Origin: Rheinheimera sp. | GTDB taxonomy: Bacteria; Pseudomonadota; Gammaproteobacteria; Enterobacterales; Alteromonadaceae | Assembly: GCF_030690345.1 (NCBI RefSeq) | Contig: NZ_JAUYGV010000001.1 | Coordinates: 62,001-126,000 of the forward strand | DNA: 64,000 nt | Direction: 5' to 3' | Shown: positions 1 to 8,629 of the stretch, piece by piece | Layout of the letters: the number at the start of each line of letters is the position of its first letter | Position numbering within the stretch: the stretch's first letter is position 1 | Notes under the pieces: model-generated | The model's input: only the letters and a program-made list of their open reading frames with translations | Database searches by the model: none | What the model was told of the DNA's origin: nothing | Program-made: the position numbers and the translations under genes

Positions 1-29
1 CTGAAAAGGCATACCGGGTCCTTGTGGTG

Positions 30-788
30 TTAATCATCAAAGCTATTATTAGCTGCTGCGCCGTCCGCGGTTTTGCTGGAGGTCAATAGTTGCGCTTCGA
101 GCATGCGTATTTCAATATCATCTAACAGCCGCCATTGACCGGGTTTTAACCCGGCGACCCGAATATGCATAATGCGGGTGCGTTTCAATGTTTGCACATC
201 ATAGCCAAGGTATTCGCACATCCGGCGGATTTGCCGGTTTAAGCCCTGGGTCAGGATAATAGAAAAGCTCTGTTTCGAGCGCTGTTGTACGGTACAGGGC
301 AGGGTGACCGTATCAAGGATGGGTACGCCACGGCTCATTTGCTGGATAAAACGCTCAGTGATCGGTTTATTGACTGTTACCACATACTCTTTGTCATGGG
401 CATTACCGGCGCGCAGTATTTTATTCACGATATCACCGTCATTAGTCAGAAATATCAGCCCCTCTGACGGTTTATCCAGCCGGCCGATCGGAAATATCCG
501 TTCCGGATAGCGAATGGCATCGATAATATTACCGTGAATATGCCGCTCGGTAGTACAGGTAATGCCCACCGGCTTGTTGTACGCCAGATACACCCGCTTT
601 GGTTTAGCTTTTAACGGCTTACCGTCAATCAGCACCTGATCGCCCTCACTGACTTTCAGACCTACCGGCGCGACAGTGCCATTGACAATAACCTGGCCAT
701 TTTCGATAAACTTGTCGGCCTCACGCCGTGAACAAAAGCCGGTGTCACTGATAAATTTGTTTAAGCGGTACAGGGTGGCGTCAGACAT
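30..788 (-). CDS. rluF: 23S rRNA pseudouridine(2604) synthase RluF
   Basis: A 252-residue RsuA-family pseudouridine synthase. The N-terminal S4 RNA-binding domain (about residues 7-65, with a CSRREADKFI stretch) is followed by the catalytic domain. The catalytic motif GRLDKPSEG lies at residues 102-110, with D105 as the nucleophilic aspartate. The motif LNRQIRRMCEYLGY follows near residue 190 and is typical of RluF, which isomerises U2604 of 23S rRNA in E. coli. Length fits RluF, although the family's long C-terminal extension is short here. It is a stand-alone minus-strand gene whose stop lies 30 bases from the window edge, so nothing can be said about what follows it. RluB and RluE are less likely because of the CEYLGY motif. 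Confidence 0.9.
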   Translation of the reverse strand: MSDATLYRLNKFISDTGFCSRREADKFIENGQVIVNGTVAPVGLKVSEGDQVLIDGKPLKAKPKRVYLAYNKPVGITCTTERHIHGNIIDAIRYPERIFPIGRLDKPSEGLIFLTNDGDIVNKILRAGNAHDKEYVVTVNKPITERFIQQMSRGVPILDTVTLPCTVQQRSKQSFSIILTQGLNRQIRRMCEYLGYDVQTLKRTRIMHIRVAGLKPGQWRLLDDIEIRMLEAQLLTSSKTADGAAANNSFDD

Positions 789-868
789 AAAAACGATGCT
801 TTCCGGTGCAATTAAATAGTGGCGATAGTGTAGGGGCTTAAGCGCTTTTGCGCTACCGCGTTAAAGCA

Positions 869-898
869 AAAGGCCTGACATTTGCCAGGCCTTTTTTA
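869..898 (-). terminator. Rho-independent terminator downstream of the tubulin-like gene
   Basis: The inverted repeat AGGCCTG/CAGGCCT is flanked by A and T runs on both sides. Read on the minus strand it ends in TTTT and lies 15 bases past the stop of the 727-residue tubulin-like gene. It separates that gene from rluF and could also work in the plus direction. Confidence 0.8.
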
Positions 899-912
899 AC
901 CGGAAACTGTTG

Positions 913-3096
913 TTAGTCTTTCGGTTCGGTTTTTTTAGTTTGTTGCGGGTTAAGTGAGATAACCTTAGTTTTGCTGATTTTATGCCGGTAAATCTCGCGC
1001 AGGTATTTTATGGCTTTTTTTACACTGTCGCGGCTTAAGCGTATATCGTTGATAGAGACAAACTTATCTTTATTATGAATAAGTTCGCGGTATTTCTTCT
1101 CGTACATCGGCTTGATGGCATACCAGTTGGTATCGAGAATTTTTGCCGGGTTTTCAAACTCATGCAGCATATTGTCCAGCGCGGCTTCGTCAAAGTCATT
1201 AGCACGGATAAACTCCAGCATCGCCTTATCCAACTGCTCATCAAAGCGGTAATTGTCTTTAGCAAAACAGCGTTTGATAAAAGCGACAATCAAGGTAAGA
1301 AAATCGTCACTTAAACACGGGCTTTTCACGATTAGTGTGGTGAGTGAAATATTAGCTGAGGCGCCGATAACCAGGGCATAGCGTTTTAATGTCGTGTTAG
1401 GGAACAACGAATTTAAGTGCGATTTTAACCGGTTTAAATCCATATACGACAACTTATAGTCTTTTGGCAGCGAGACAATAGACACCACAGAAGAGCAGTT
1501 TTTAAAGAAATGCAGATCTTTGAGCTCTGCGGCGTTATAGCCGTTTTTCACATAGCTGCTCAGGGTCTCGCGATAGCGGCCGGACTCAATCGGCAGCAAG
1601 CTGATACCCTCAATGGCTTGGGTTACTTTGTTAAAGTGCGGTAAGTCGATAGAGCGGAAAAATAAATCATCAATATTCAGACCACCGCCCGCTTTATCAA
1701 ATAACTTCAGTTTTTCTGCGCTGCTGTCGCCTGGTACCACAGACTCGGCATACGCTACGGCTACCGGTCCTGCCAGGCTCATAAACAAGTCGTTGGCGTC
1801 TAAGCGGATGGTCTCGCCGATATCGATACCGGCGCGGCGGAAGTAGTTTTCATCGTAGTCGGTGGTAACTGCCTGGGCGGTTAAAATGTTGAAGATCTGC
1901 TGCGAAATATACTGGTTGGCGTATTTTTCCATGGCATTGACATCGATATGCTGAATACCGCCGTCATCGGTTTCTTCGGCATAGCGCATAATATCGTTAG
2001 AGATCAGCATCATGGCATTCCAGGGCCGGATGCGGTGCATTACACTGGACTCACTACTGTCTTCATTGTCGAAGTTGTAGGAGAAATCCCACTCTTCAGC
2101 CAAATACTTACACAACAGCCGGCCGGCATTGATATGCAACGCTTCAGACATTTCCACGCCGTGGTCGGAAATGTTCGGCAAAATACAAATACCACTGGTA
2201 AAAATGGGCTCAAACACAAAAGAGTGGCCACGGTTTTCTTCATCTTCGCCCATAGTGCGGGTATCGAAGGTTTTGCTCATATAAGCATACTGCTGGGCCA
2301 AACCAAACTCTGACGCCATACCTGAGCCGGTACCGCCGCCGGCACTGAAAATATAGAAATACAGCCGTGATTGGTTGGCTTTAATGCCGCAAGAATCAAT
2401 CAGATAAGAGTGAATATGCTTCCAATCGGCATTGGCAAAGCGTTGTGTGTCTTTATTGAGAATAATCTTTGCCAGATACTGACCTAAAATAGGCGCATTA
2501 CCGGCACCACCGGCATGCACTTCAGATAAGTCCATAATTTTCATCTTGGTGTAATCATGCAGAAAACCGCTTTTTTCACCTTTATGCGAAAAGCGAATGC
2601 GACCTTCAATATCTTTATCCAAGTCACCGAGCATCACCAGTGGTTCAATTAAAAACACCGGTTTTACGGTTTGCGAGTTAGATAAATGCAGGCTGCGTTT
2701 AATCCAGCGCATCGGCCGGTATTCCTGCTCGCGGGTTTGTTTTTCTTCGTTGTTAAATTCACTCAAATAGAAGTTACGCGCGTTGTATACCAAAGAGGCG
2801 ACATCCAGCGCAATGTTAGAGCCGCAGCGACCCAGACCAATTAAGCATACTGACGGAAAATGTTGCTGCTTACGGCTTTGAATTTCATTATCCGGGTTCG
2901 ATACCGGAAACACACTGCTGCGCAGAGCATCCAGATTAGTCAGAATTTTGTTGATATCGCGTTCCGTAAAATACATATAGCGATCGCTGGCAAAAGACGG
3001 CGCTACTGGTGGAAGCGGCGTTTTTTTCGCAGCGGTTTTAACAATAACCACATCATCTTGTGCGCTTTGGTCTGTTTTTGTTTTGATATTCATCAT
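913..3096 (-). CDS. Tubulin/FtsZ-superfamily protein (Tubulin_2-like), 727 aa
   Basis: This large protein carries the nucleotide-binding loops of the tubulin/FtsZ superfamily. A T1-like loop GLGRCGSNI lies at residues 87-95, resembling tubulin GQCGNQI. A T3-like loop GGAGNAPILG is at 196-205. The tubulin signature GGGTGSG is at 253-259. A possible T7 catalytic loop LDANDLF lies near 433-439, followed by a GPVAVAY strand; GGLNIDDLF at 471-479 is an alternative. About 80 residues precede the GTPase fold and some 230 residues with no recognised domain follow it. No signal peptide or membrane segment is seen. FtsZ is about 390 residues and TubZ about 420-480, so this is neither. It best fits the large bacterial tubulin-like families (Pfam Tubulin_2, or the FtsZ-like families linked to membrane remodelling). 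An AGGAAG ribosome site supports the start. The gene is monocistronic. Superfamily membership is solid; polymerisation and role are unknown. Confidence 0.85.
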   Translation of the reverse strand: MMNIKTKTDQSAQDDVVIVKTAAKKTPLPPVAPSFASDRYMYFTERDINKILTNLDALRSSVFPVSNPDNEIQSRKQQHFPSVCLIGLGRCGSNIALDVASLVYNARNFYLSEFNNEEKQTREQEYRPMRWIKRSLHLSNSQTVKPVFLIEPLVMLGDLDKDIEGRIRFSHKGEKSGFLHDYTKMKIMDLSEVHAGGAGNAPILGQYLAKIILNKDTQRFANADWKHIHSYLIDSCGIKANQSRLYFYIFSAGGGTGSGMASEFGLAQQYAYMSKTFDTRTMGEDEENRGHSFVFEPIFTSGICILPNISDHGVEMSEALHINAGRLLCKYLAEEWDFSYNFDNEDSSESSVMHRIRPWNAMMLISNDIMRYAEETDDGGIQHIDVNAMEKYANQYISQQIFNILTAQAVTTDYDENYFRRAGIDIGETIRLDANDLFMSLAGPVAVAYAESVVPGDSSAEKLKLFDKAGGGLNIDDLFFRSIDLPHFNKVTQAIEGISLLPIESGRYRETLSSYVKNGYNAAELKDLHFFKNCSSVVSIVSLPKDYKLSYMDLNRLKSHLNSLFPNTTLKRYALVIGASANISLTTLIVKSPCLSDDFLTLIVAFIKRCFAKDNYRFDEQLDKAMLEFIRANDFDEAALDNMLHEFENPAKILDTNWYAIKPMYEKKYRELIHNKDKFVSINDIRLSRDSVKKAIKYLREIYRHKISKTKVISLNPQQTKKTEPKD

Positions 3097-3261
3097 GCTA
3101 CTTCCTGTCTCTGGCGAGGCTTTACTGCTGGTAATAAAAATTACGGTCAGTATTAAAAGTAGTAGTTGTTTAAAATTAAGCCAACGAAAGCGCTAAAAAT
3201 GATGTGATTTGTGCTGAAAAGATACAATACGGAAGATTTGTTAAAACAATAGCTTATTAAA

Positions 3262-3302
3262 GCGGCGCACGGTAAAAGCCTGATACTGATACGGTGCGCC
3301 GC
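3262..3302 (-). terminator. Inverted repeat downstream of ETF-QO, probable terminator
   Basis: A 9-bp perfect inverted repeat GCGGCGCAC (3262-3270) and GTGCGCCGC (3294-3302) encloses a 23-base loop. It lies just past the minus-strand ETF-QO stop and is followed in that direction by TTTAATAAG. The U run is weak, so termination efficiency is uncertain. Confidence 0.55.
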
Positions 3303-3310
3303 AAGCAGCT

Positions 3311-4960
3311 TTACATATTGGGGTAGTTCGGGCCGCCGGCGCCTTCCGGGGTTACCCAGGTAATATTTTGCGCCGGATCTTTAATATCACAGGTTTTGCA
3401 GTGAATGCAGTTTTGCGCATTGATTTGAAATTTCGGCTGATTATTATCGTCCTGAATAATCTCATACACACCGGCCGGGCAATAACGCTGCGCCGGTTCG
3501 GCATATTTCACTAAATTCACTGCTACAGGAATACTGCTGTCAGCCAGTTTTAAATGGCAGGGTTGCTCTTCTTCATGGTTGGTATTGGACAAATAGACCG
3601 AAGATAAACGGTCAAAGCTCAACACATTATCCGGTTTGGCATAGTGAATTGCTTCGGCTTCAGCGGTCGGTTTAAGTTGGGCATAATCATGTGTGTCATC
3701 TTTGAGGGTAAAAGGCAGCTTACCGCCAAACCAATTTTGCTCCAGGGTATTAAAAGCGCCGCCCCAAAAGGTGCCGAATTTGTGCATTGCCGGGCCAAAG
3801 TTACGTGAGCAGTACAATTCTTCATACAACCAACTGGCTTTAATGGCATCAGCAAAAGCGGTTAAGTCTTTACCGCCGTTATCGTCTTGCGTAAGGGCGT
3901 TAAACAGCGTTTCGGCGGCCAGCATGCCGGATTTCATCGCCGTGTGGTTGCCTTTAATTTTGGCAAAGTTCAGGGTGCCGGCATCACAGCCCACCAGCAG
4001 GCCACCGTTGAAGCTCATTTTCGGCAGGCTGTTCAGGCCACCTTTGGCAATGGCGCGGGCACCGTAACTTATGCGCTTACCACCGTTGAGGTATTGACTG
4101 ATCACCGGGTGCTGCTTATAACGTTGAAATTCTTCAAACGGGTTCAAATAAGGGTTGCTGTAGTTCAGGTCGACAATTAACCCGACTACAATTTGTTGGT
4201 TTTCAGCATGATACAAATAGCCGCCGCCGTTGGTATCACCGGTAAGTGGCCAGCCAGCCGAGTGAACCACTAAACCGGCGTGGTGTTTAGCCGCCGACAC
4301 ATCCCAAATTTCTTTAAAGCCCAGCGCATAGTGCTGCGGCGATTTACCGGCATCCAGAGCAAAATGTTTAATCAGCTGTTTGCCCAAGTGGCCGCGGCAA
4401 CCTTCGGCAAACACAGTGTATTTAGCGCGCAGTTCCATCCCCGGCACAAAGCTGTCTTTCGGCTGGCCGTGTTTATCCAGGCCCATATCGCCAATCAGAA
4501 TACCGGTAACGATATCCTCTTCTATTAATACTTCACTGGCCGCAAAGCCCGGGAAAATCTCCACGCCCAGTTGCTCTGCTTGTTGTGCCATCCAGCGACA
4601 CAAATTGGCCACCGATACCACATAGTTACCACTGTTGTGCATGGTTTTAGGCACTAAGAAGCCCGGCAATTTGCTGGCTTTCTCAGCGTCTTTAAGCAGG
4701 TAAATATCGTCATGAGTAACCGGGGTCGTCACCGGTGCGCCCAACTGCTGCCAATCCGGCAGCAATTCGTTTAATGCCCTGGGTTCAAAAACGGCGCCGG
4801 ATAAAATATGTGCGCCCACTTCTGAGCCTTTTTCCACGACACATACAGTCAGTTCTTTTGCCGCAGCTTTGGCCTGTTGCATCAATCTGATGGCGGTCGA
4901 CAGTCCTGCAGGACCGGCACCTACTATCACGACATCGAATTCCATTGATTCTCTTTGCAC
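3311..4960 (-). CDS. etfD: Electron transfer flavoprotein-ubiquinone oxidoreductase (ETF-QO)
   Basis: This 549-residue enzyme passes electrons from reduced ETF to ubiquinone at the inner membrane, linking fatty-acid and branched-chain amino-acid acyl-CoA dehydrogenases to respiration. The N-terminal FAD motif VVIVGAGPAGLSTAIRL starts at about residue 10. The C-terminal ferredoxin-like region has the 4Fe-4S cysteines in CPAGVYEI and then NCIHCKTCDIKDP, as in human ETFDH. The start is GTG, preceded by AAGAGG; it gives the MQRESMEFDVV N-terminus that matches related gammaproteobacterial proteins as I remember them. An ATG five codons later (base 4945) is the alternative. It is divergent from etfBA, and the shared gap holds two probable operators. 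Confidence 0.95.
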   Translation of the reverse strand: MQRESMEFDVVIVGAGPAGLSTAIRLMQQAKAAAKELTVCVVEKGSEVGAHILSGAVFEPRALNELLPDWQQLGAPVTTPVTHDDIYLLKDAEKASKLPGFLVPKTMHNSGNYVVSVANLCRWMAQQAEQLGVEIFPGFAASEVLIEEDIVTGILIGDMGLDKHGQPKDSFVPGMELRAKYTVFAEGCRGHLGKQLIKHFALDAGKSPQHYALGFKEIWDVSAAKHHAGLVVHSAGWPLTGDTNGGGYLYHAENQQIVVGLIVDLNYSNPYLNPFEEFQRYKQHPVISQYLNGGKRISYGARAIAKGGLNSLPKMSFNGGLLVGCDAGTLNFAKIKGNHTAMKSGMLAAETLFNALTQDDNGGKDLTAFADAIKASWLYEELYCSRNFGPAMHKFGTFWGGAFNTLEQNWFGGKLPFTLKDDTHDYAQLKPTAEAEAIHYAKPDNVLSFDRLSSVYLSNTNHEEEQPCHLKLADSSIPVAVNLVKYAEPAQRYCPAGVYEIIQDDNNQPKFQINAQNCIHCKTCDIKDPAQNITWVTPEGAGGPNYPNM

Positions 4961-5030
4961 AGTACTGACCTCTTGGAGTTTATTATTTACAGCTTAGGCT
5001 GCTTTTATCATGCCGTTTAGGGTATTGCAG

Positions 5031-5048
5031 GTTGACGTTAACGTCAAC
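5031..5048. promoter_or_regulatory. 18-bp perfect palindrome, LiuR-type operator candidate
   Basis: GTTGACGTTAACGTCAAC is a perfect dyad in the divergent etfD/etfBA promoter region. It matches, from memory, the motif of the MerR-family regulator LiuR, which controls branched-chain amino-acid and fatty-acid breakdown in gammaproteobacteria. A related site lies 35 bases further on and another precedes the branched-chain dehydrogenase operon at 20191. Confidence 0.65.
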
Positions 5049-5082
5049 AGTAAGTAGATTGTGGCAAACTAAACCATTGTAG

Positions 5083-5100
5083 CTTTACCTTAACGTAAAC
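5083..5100. promoter_or_regulatory. Second LiuR-type site upstream of etfBA
   Basis: CTTTACCTTAACGTAAAC reads on the reverse strand as GTTTACGTTAAGGTAAAG. That is identical at 17 of 18 positions to GTTTACGTAAAGGTAAAG at 20191-20208, upstream of the branched-chain 2-oxoacid dehydrogenase genes. It ends 48 bases before the etfB start. The match over two functionally related loci is the main evidence. Confidence 0.65.
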
Positions 5101-5148
5101 CTGTAGCGAAATCTGTCAGTTTGTTGCAGGGGAAAGAACGAGGAATTT

Positions 5149-5898
5149 ATGAAAATATTGGTGCCGGTAAAACGGGTTATTGATTACAACGTAAAAGTAC
5201 GGGTAAAAGCTGATCAGTCAGGCGTAGACCTGGCAAACGTCAAGATGGCGTTGAATCCGTTTTGCGAAATCGCGATAGAAGAAGCGGTGCGGTTAAAAGA
5301 AGCCGGCAGCGCGACAGAAGTGGTAGTAGTATCTATCGGCACTGCCGCAGTACAAGAGCAACTGCGCACGGCTTTGGCATTAGGCGCCGACCGTGCTTTG
5401 CATATCGAAACGGATTTAAATCCGGATTCACTGCAAGTGGCTAAGTTGCTGGCAAAAGTAGTGGCGGATGAACAACCCGGTTTGGTCATCTTGGGCAAGC
5501 AAGCCATTGACTCTGATAATAACCAAACAGGCCAGATGCTGGCAGCGTTAACCGGCATGGGGCAGGGTACTTTTGCGTCTAAAGTGGTACTGGCAGATGG
5601 CAAAGTACAGGTTACCCGTGAAGTTGACGGTGGTCTGCAAACCGTTGAGCTGACATTGCCGGCGGTGGTGTCTACCGATTTACGCTTAAACGAGCCGCGT
5701 TATGCCTCGTTGCCCAATATTATGAAAGCCAAAAAGAAACCATTGGATGTGAAAGCCGCAGACAGCTTCGGTGTAAACCTGCAATCTAATGTCAAGCTGC
5801 TGAAAGTTGCCGCGCCAGCCATGCGTCAGGGTGGTGTTAAAGTAGAGTCTGTGGCAGAGCTGGTAGACAAATTAAAGCATGAAGCGAAGGTGATCTAA
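5149..5898 (+). CDS. etfB: Electron transfer flavoprotein subunit beta
   Basis: At 249 residues this has the standard length of EtfB, the AMP-binding subunit of the soluble ETF heterodimer. It opens with [20 protein letters not shown] and contains the family's [16 protein letters not shown] stretch (about 38-53), which lies near the AMP site. ETF accepts electrons from acyl-CoA dehydrogenases and hands them to ETF-QO, encoded divergently just upstream. The stop codon overlaps the etfA start by one base (TAATG), implying translational coupling. The upstream gap carries two LiuR-type sites, in keeping with use in branched-chain amino-acid breakdown. Confidence 0.96.
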   Translation: MKILVPVKRVIDYNVKVRVKADQSGVDLANVKMALNPFCEIAIEEAVRLKEAGSATEVVVVSIGTAAVQEQLRTALALGADRALHIETDLNPDSLQVAKLLAKVVADEQPGLVILGKQAIDSDNNQTGQMLAALTGMGQGTFASKVVLADGKVQVTREVDGGLQTVELTLPAVVSTDLRLNEPRYASLPNIMKAKKKPLDVKAADSFGVNLQSNVKLLKVAAPAMRQGGVKVESVAELVDKLKHEAKVI

Positions 5899-6824
5899 TG
5901 GCGATTTTAATTATTGCAGAGCATAACAACCAAAGCCTGAAAGGTGAAACGCATAAAGTGGTGCAGGCTGCCACGGCCATTGGCGCTGATATCAGCGTAT
6001 TGGTAGCCGGTTTGAACTGCGGCACCGCTGCAGATGAAGCCGCCACTATTGCCGGAGTAACTAAAGTGTTAGTGGCTGACAATGCCGCTTACGAGCATCA
6101 GTTGGCAGAAAACGTTGCCGCTTTAGTGACAGAGCTGGGCAAAGACTACAGCCATATTTTGGCGGCGGCCACCACCACCGGCAAAAACTTTTTGCCACGT
6201 GTAGCGGCGCTGTTGGATGTGGCTCAAATCTCTGATGTTATTGCTGTTGAAAGCGCCGATACCTTTGTGCGGCCAATTTATGCCGGTAATGCCATTGCTA
6301 CCGTGCAATCTGCCGACAGTATTAAAGTGCTGACAGTGCGCCCGGCGGCATTTCGGGCGGCAGAAACCGGTAATAATGCTCCGGTTGAAGCAATAGCTGT
6401 AGTTAAAGATGCCGGTGTATCACGCTTTGTCGGGGCTGAGCTGACCAAATCGGAGCGGCCGGAGTTAACGGCAGCGCGGGTGGTAATTTCCGGTGGCCGC
6501 GGTATGCAAAACGGTGAGAACTTTGCGCTGTTAAACGGTATTGCCGACAAGTTAGGTGCGGCTATCGGTGCCTCACGTGCTGCGGTAGACGCCGGCTTTG
6601 TACCAAACGATATGCAGGTTGGCCAAACCGGTAAAATAGTGGCACCGGAGCTGTACATCGCCGTGGGTATTTCCGGTGCAATTCAGCATTTAGCCGGCAT
6701 GAAAGACTCTAAAGTGATAGTGGCAATTAATAAAGATGCCGAAGCGCCGATCTTCCAGATCGCCGATTACGGCCTGGTGGCGGACTTGTTTACTGTGCTG
6801 CCGGAGCTCGAGCAGCAACTGTAA
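5898..6824 (+). CDS. etfA: Electron transfer flavoprotein subunit alpha
   Basis: This 308-residue subunit binds FAD. The N-terminal Rossmann-like half runs to about residue 185. The C-terminal FAD-binding half has the conserved [10 protein letters not shown] (about 197-206), [24 protein letters not shown] and [10 protein letters not shown] segments. It pairs with EtfB, with which it overlaps by one base at the start. A hairpin terminator follows within 20 bases, so etfBA is a two-gene operon. Confidence 0.96.
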   Translation: MAILIIAEHNNQSLKGETHKVVQAATAIGADISVLVAGLNCGTAADEAATIAGVTKVLVADNAAYEHQLAENVAALVTELGKDYSHILAAATTTGKNFLPRVAALLDVAQISDVIAVESADTFVRPIYAGNAIATVQSADSIKVLTVRPAAFRAAETGNNAPVEAIAVVKDAGVSRFVGAELTKSERPELTAARVVISGGRGMQNGENFALLNGIADKLGAAIGASRAAVDAGFVPNDMQVGQTGKIVAPELYIAVGISGAIQHLAGMKDSKVIVAINKDAEAPIFQIADYGLVADLFTVLPELEQQL

Positions 6825-6839
6825 ACCGGAGCAATGTCA

Positions 6840-6867
6840 GAAAAGGCCGGCATTGTGCCGGCTTTTT
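6840..6867 (+). terminator. Terminator of etfBA
   Basis: The hairpin GCCGGCATTGTGCCGGC is preceded by AAAA and followed by TTTTT, 16 bases past the etfA stop. Confidence 0.85.
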
Positions 6868-6938
6868 GCGTTCAGGCTCTTGTTGAGCTGAACGAAACCA
6901 CATTAAGATAATCTCCTCATACTGTAAAGGACGCCATT

Positions 6939-7442
6939 ATGCCTGCTGTGATCCGTCATGCCGAACCTGCTGACATTGATGCTATTAAAGCGATTTATGA
7001 TCAACCCACTGTGTACGCTAATACGCTGCAACTGCCGTATCAGCCGGTAGCAAACTGGCAACGGCTGTATAATGCAGGCGCCGGTTTTTATAACCTGGTG
7101 GCGGAAACTGAAGGTAAAGTGGTGGGGCAGCTGGGGTTACAGGTGTGTCAGAACCCGCGCCGGCGCCATGTGGCTGAGCTGGGTATGGGCGTGTCGGAAG
7201 ACTTTCAGGGCCGCGGTATAGGCTCTGCTTTGTTGCGTGCCGCGCTGGAAATGGCCGATAACTGGTTGAATATCCGTCGGGTGGAGCTGACAGTATACAG
7301 CAGCAACGAAACGGCTATCGCCTTGTATGAGCGTTTTGGTTTTGAAGTAGAAGCCGAGCTGAGTGACTTTGCGTTTCAGTACGGTAATTACGTTAGTGCG
7401 CTGAGTATGGCGCGGATTAATACCGGTATAGCAGGGGCTTAG
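6939..7442 (+). CDS. GNAT N-acetyltransferase, YhhY (AaaT)-like
   Basis: A 167-residue single-domain GNAT acetyltransferase. The acetyl-CoA pyrophosphate loop is seen as EDFQGRGIGSALL (about 88-100), and RRVELTVYSSNETAIALYERFGFE matches the motif B region. The N-terminus (IRHAEPADIDAIKAIYDQP) and RRRHVAELG resemble E. coli YhhY, described as an amino-acid N-acetyltransferase. It is a single gene ending convergently with fur. Family is certain; the amino-acid substrate is inferred from similarity to YhhY. Confidence 0.85.
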   Translation: MPAVIRHAEPADIDAIKAIYDQPTVYANTLQLPYQPVANWQRLYNAGAGFYNLVAETEGKVVGQLGLQVCQNPRRRHVAELGMGVSEDFQGRGIGSALLRAALEMADNWLNIRRVELTVYSSNETAIALYERFGFEVEAELSDFAFQYGNYVSALSMARINTGIAGA

Positions 7443-7460
7443 CCGCAAGGCGCCCCAAAC

Positions 7461-7488
7461 AAAAACGGCACCCTCAGGTGCCGGTTTC
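7461..7488 (-). terminator. Terminator between yhhY-like gene and fur
   Basis: The stem CGGCACC/GGTGCCG with a four-base loop is followed on the minus strand by TTTTTG. It lies just past the fur stop and in the convergent gap, so it probably serves fur. Confidence 0.75.
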
Positions 7489-7500
7489 AGCAAAACAAGA

Positions 7501-7941
7501 TTAATTCATTTCGCTGTTTTTCTTACACTGTACGGTGTCGGTACACTCGCCATACAGGTATAAACTGTGATGCGTTAACTTAATGCCGTTTTGCTCCGCG
7601 ATTTCCAGCTGTTTGGCTTCTATCACGTCGTCTTCAAATTCGATTACCTTACCGCATTTTAAACACACCAGATGGTCGTGGTGGCTGCCACCGGTCAGTT
7701 CAAATACCGATTTGCCGCCTTCAAAATGGTGACGGGTTAAAATACCGGCGTCATCGAATTGGTTTAATACGCGGTAAACTGTGGCCAAGCCAATATCTTC
7801 GCCGATCTCCAGCAGCAGCTTGTATACGTCTTCTGCACTGATGTGCTGATTATTCGGATCTTGCAGGATCTCTAAAATTTTTACCCGTGGTAGGGTAACT
7901 TTGAGGCCTGCTTTACGTAACTCGCTGTTGTGATCTGACAT
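7501..7941 (-). CDS. fur: Ferric uptake regulator Fur
   Basis: The 146-residue Fe(II)-responsive repressor has an N-terminal winged helix (about 1-80, LRKAGLKVTLPRVKILEIL start) and a C-terminal metal-binding and dimerisation domain. The metal motif GGSHHDHLVCLKCGKVIEF lies near 84-102, with the HHDH ligands and the first CxxC. A second cysteine pair is at the C-terminus (CTDTVQC), spaced differently from the E. coli pair. I saw no clear Fur box in the 89 bases before the start. The flavodoxin gene fldA lies about 700 bases away on the same strand, as in several gammaproteobacteria. Confidence 0.95.
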   Translation of the reverse strand: MSDHNSELRKAGLKVTLPRVKILEILQDPNNQHISAEDVYKLLLEIGEDIGLATVYRVLNQFDDAGILTRHHFEGGKSVFELTGGSHHDHLVCLKCGKVIEFEDDVIEAKQLEIAEQNGIKLTHHSLYLYGECTDTVQCKKNSEMN

Positions 7942-8096
7942 AAAAACTCTAACTCTGGCTTATCTATGCAAAAGATTATAAAGACATTATGCCAGGAATG
8001 AAATGGTAAAAACGGCTTCTTATTGCCGGGGTGGGGCTTGTGCTGCACAATCAGCAAAGTACAATAGCGCTAAACAGGTCATACCAGAGTGAATTT

Positions 8097-8567
8097 ATGA
8101 AATGGGCATTTAACCCCGCTGTGATGCGGCACTTACTCAACTTTTGGCCGCCATTTTTATTTCCGGGCATAAAAGTGGCGGAGTTAGCTAACGACTACCG
8201 CTATTGTCGTGTTGAGCTGAAATCGCGGCCCTGGACACGTAATATTAATAACACCCAGTTTGGCGGCAGCATGTTTGCCATGACTGATCCGATATATCCG
8301 CTGATGTTGATGGGCGCGCTGGGCAAAGAGTATCTGGTGTGGGACAAACAAGCTGATATTGATTTTATTACCCCTGGCAAAGGCAAACTGACGGCTGAGT
8401 TTTGGTTGTCAGACGATACGGTTGAGCAAATTAAAGCGGCGACAGACAGCGGAGAAAAACACTTTCCGCAGTTTTTAGTGCACATTAAAGACAGCCAAAA
8501 TCAGATAGTGGCCGAGGTAAACCGCACGGTATATGTGCGTAAAAAAGCCAAATACCGGCCGGGTTAA
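8097..8567 (+). CDS. DUF4442 hotdog-fold protein
   Basis: This 156-residue protein belongs to the DUF4442 family, thought to have a hotdog (thioesterase-like) fold. It shows the family's start pattern (FNPAVMRHLLNFWPPFLFPGIKV) and the NNTQFGGSMFAMTDPIYPLML segment at about 55-75. The ORF extends upstream to 8031, but the ATG at 8097 has a GAGTGA site and matches the family N-terminus. It ends convergently with fldA across a bidirectional terminator. No substrate can be named. Confidence 0.82.
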   Translation: MKWAFNPAVMRHLLNFWPPFLFPGIKVAELANDYRYCRVELKSRPWTRNINNTQFGGSMFAMTDPIYPLMLMGALGKEYLVWDKQADIDFITPGKGKLTAEFWLSDDTVEQIKAATDSGEKHFPQFLVHIKDSQNQIVAEVNRTVYVRKKAKYRPG

Positions 8568-8586
8568 CGGCGATAAACACCAGGCA

Positions 8587-8622
8587 GAAAAAAACCGGCA
8601 TCTCCGCCGGTTTTTTGTTTTT
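8587..8622. terminator. Bidirectional terminator between DUF4442 gene and fldA
   Basis: The stem AACCGGC/GCCGGTT is flanked by an A run on the left and TTTTTTGTTTTT on the right. It separates two convergent genes and should stop transcription from both. Confidence 0.85.
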
Positions 8623-8629
8623 ATCAGCG

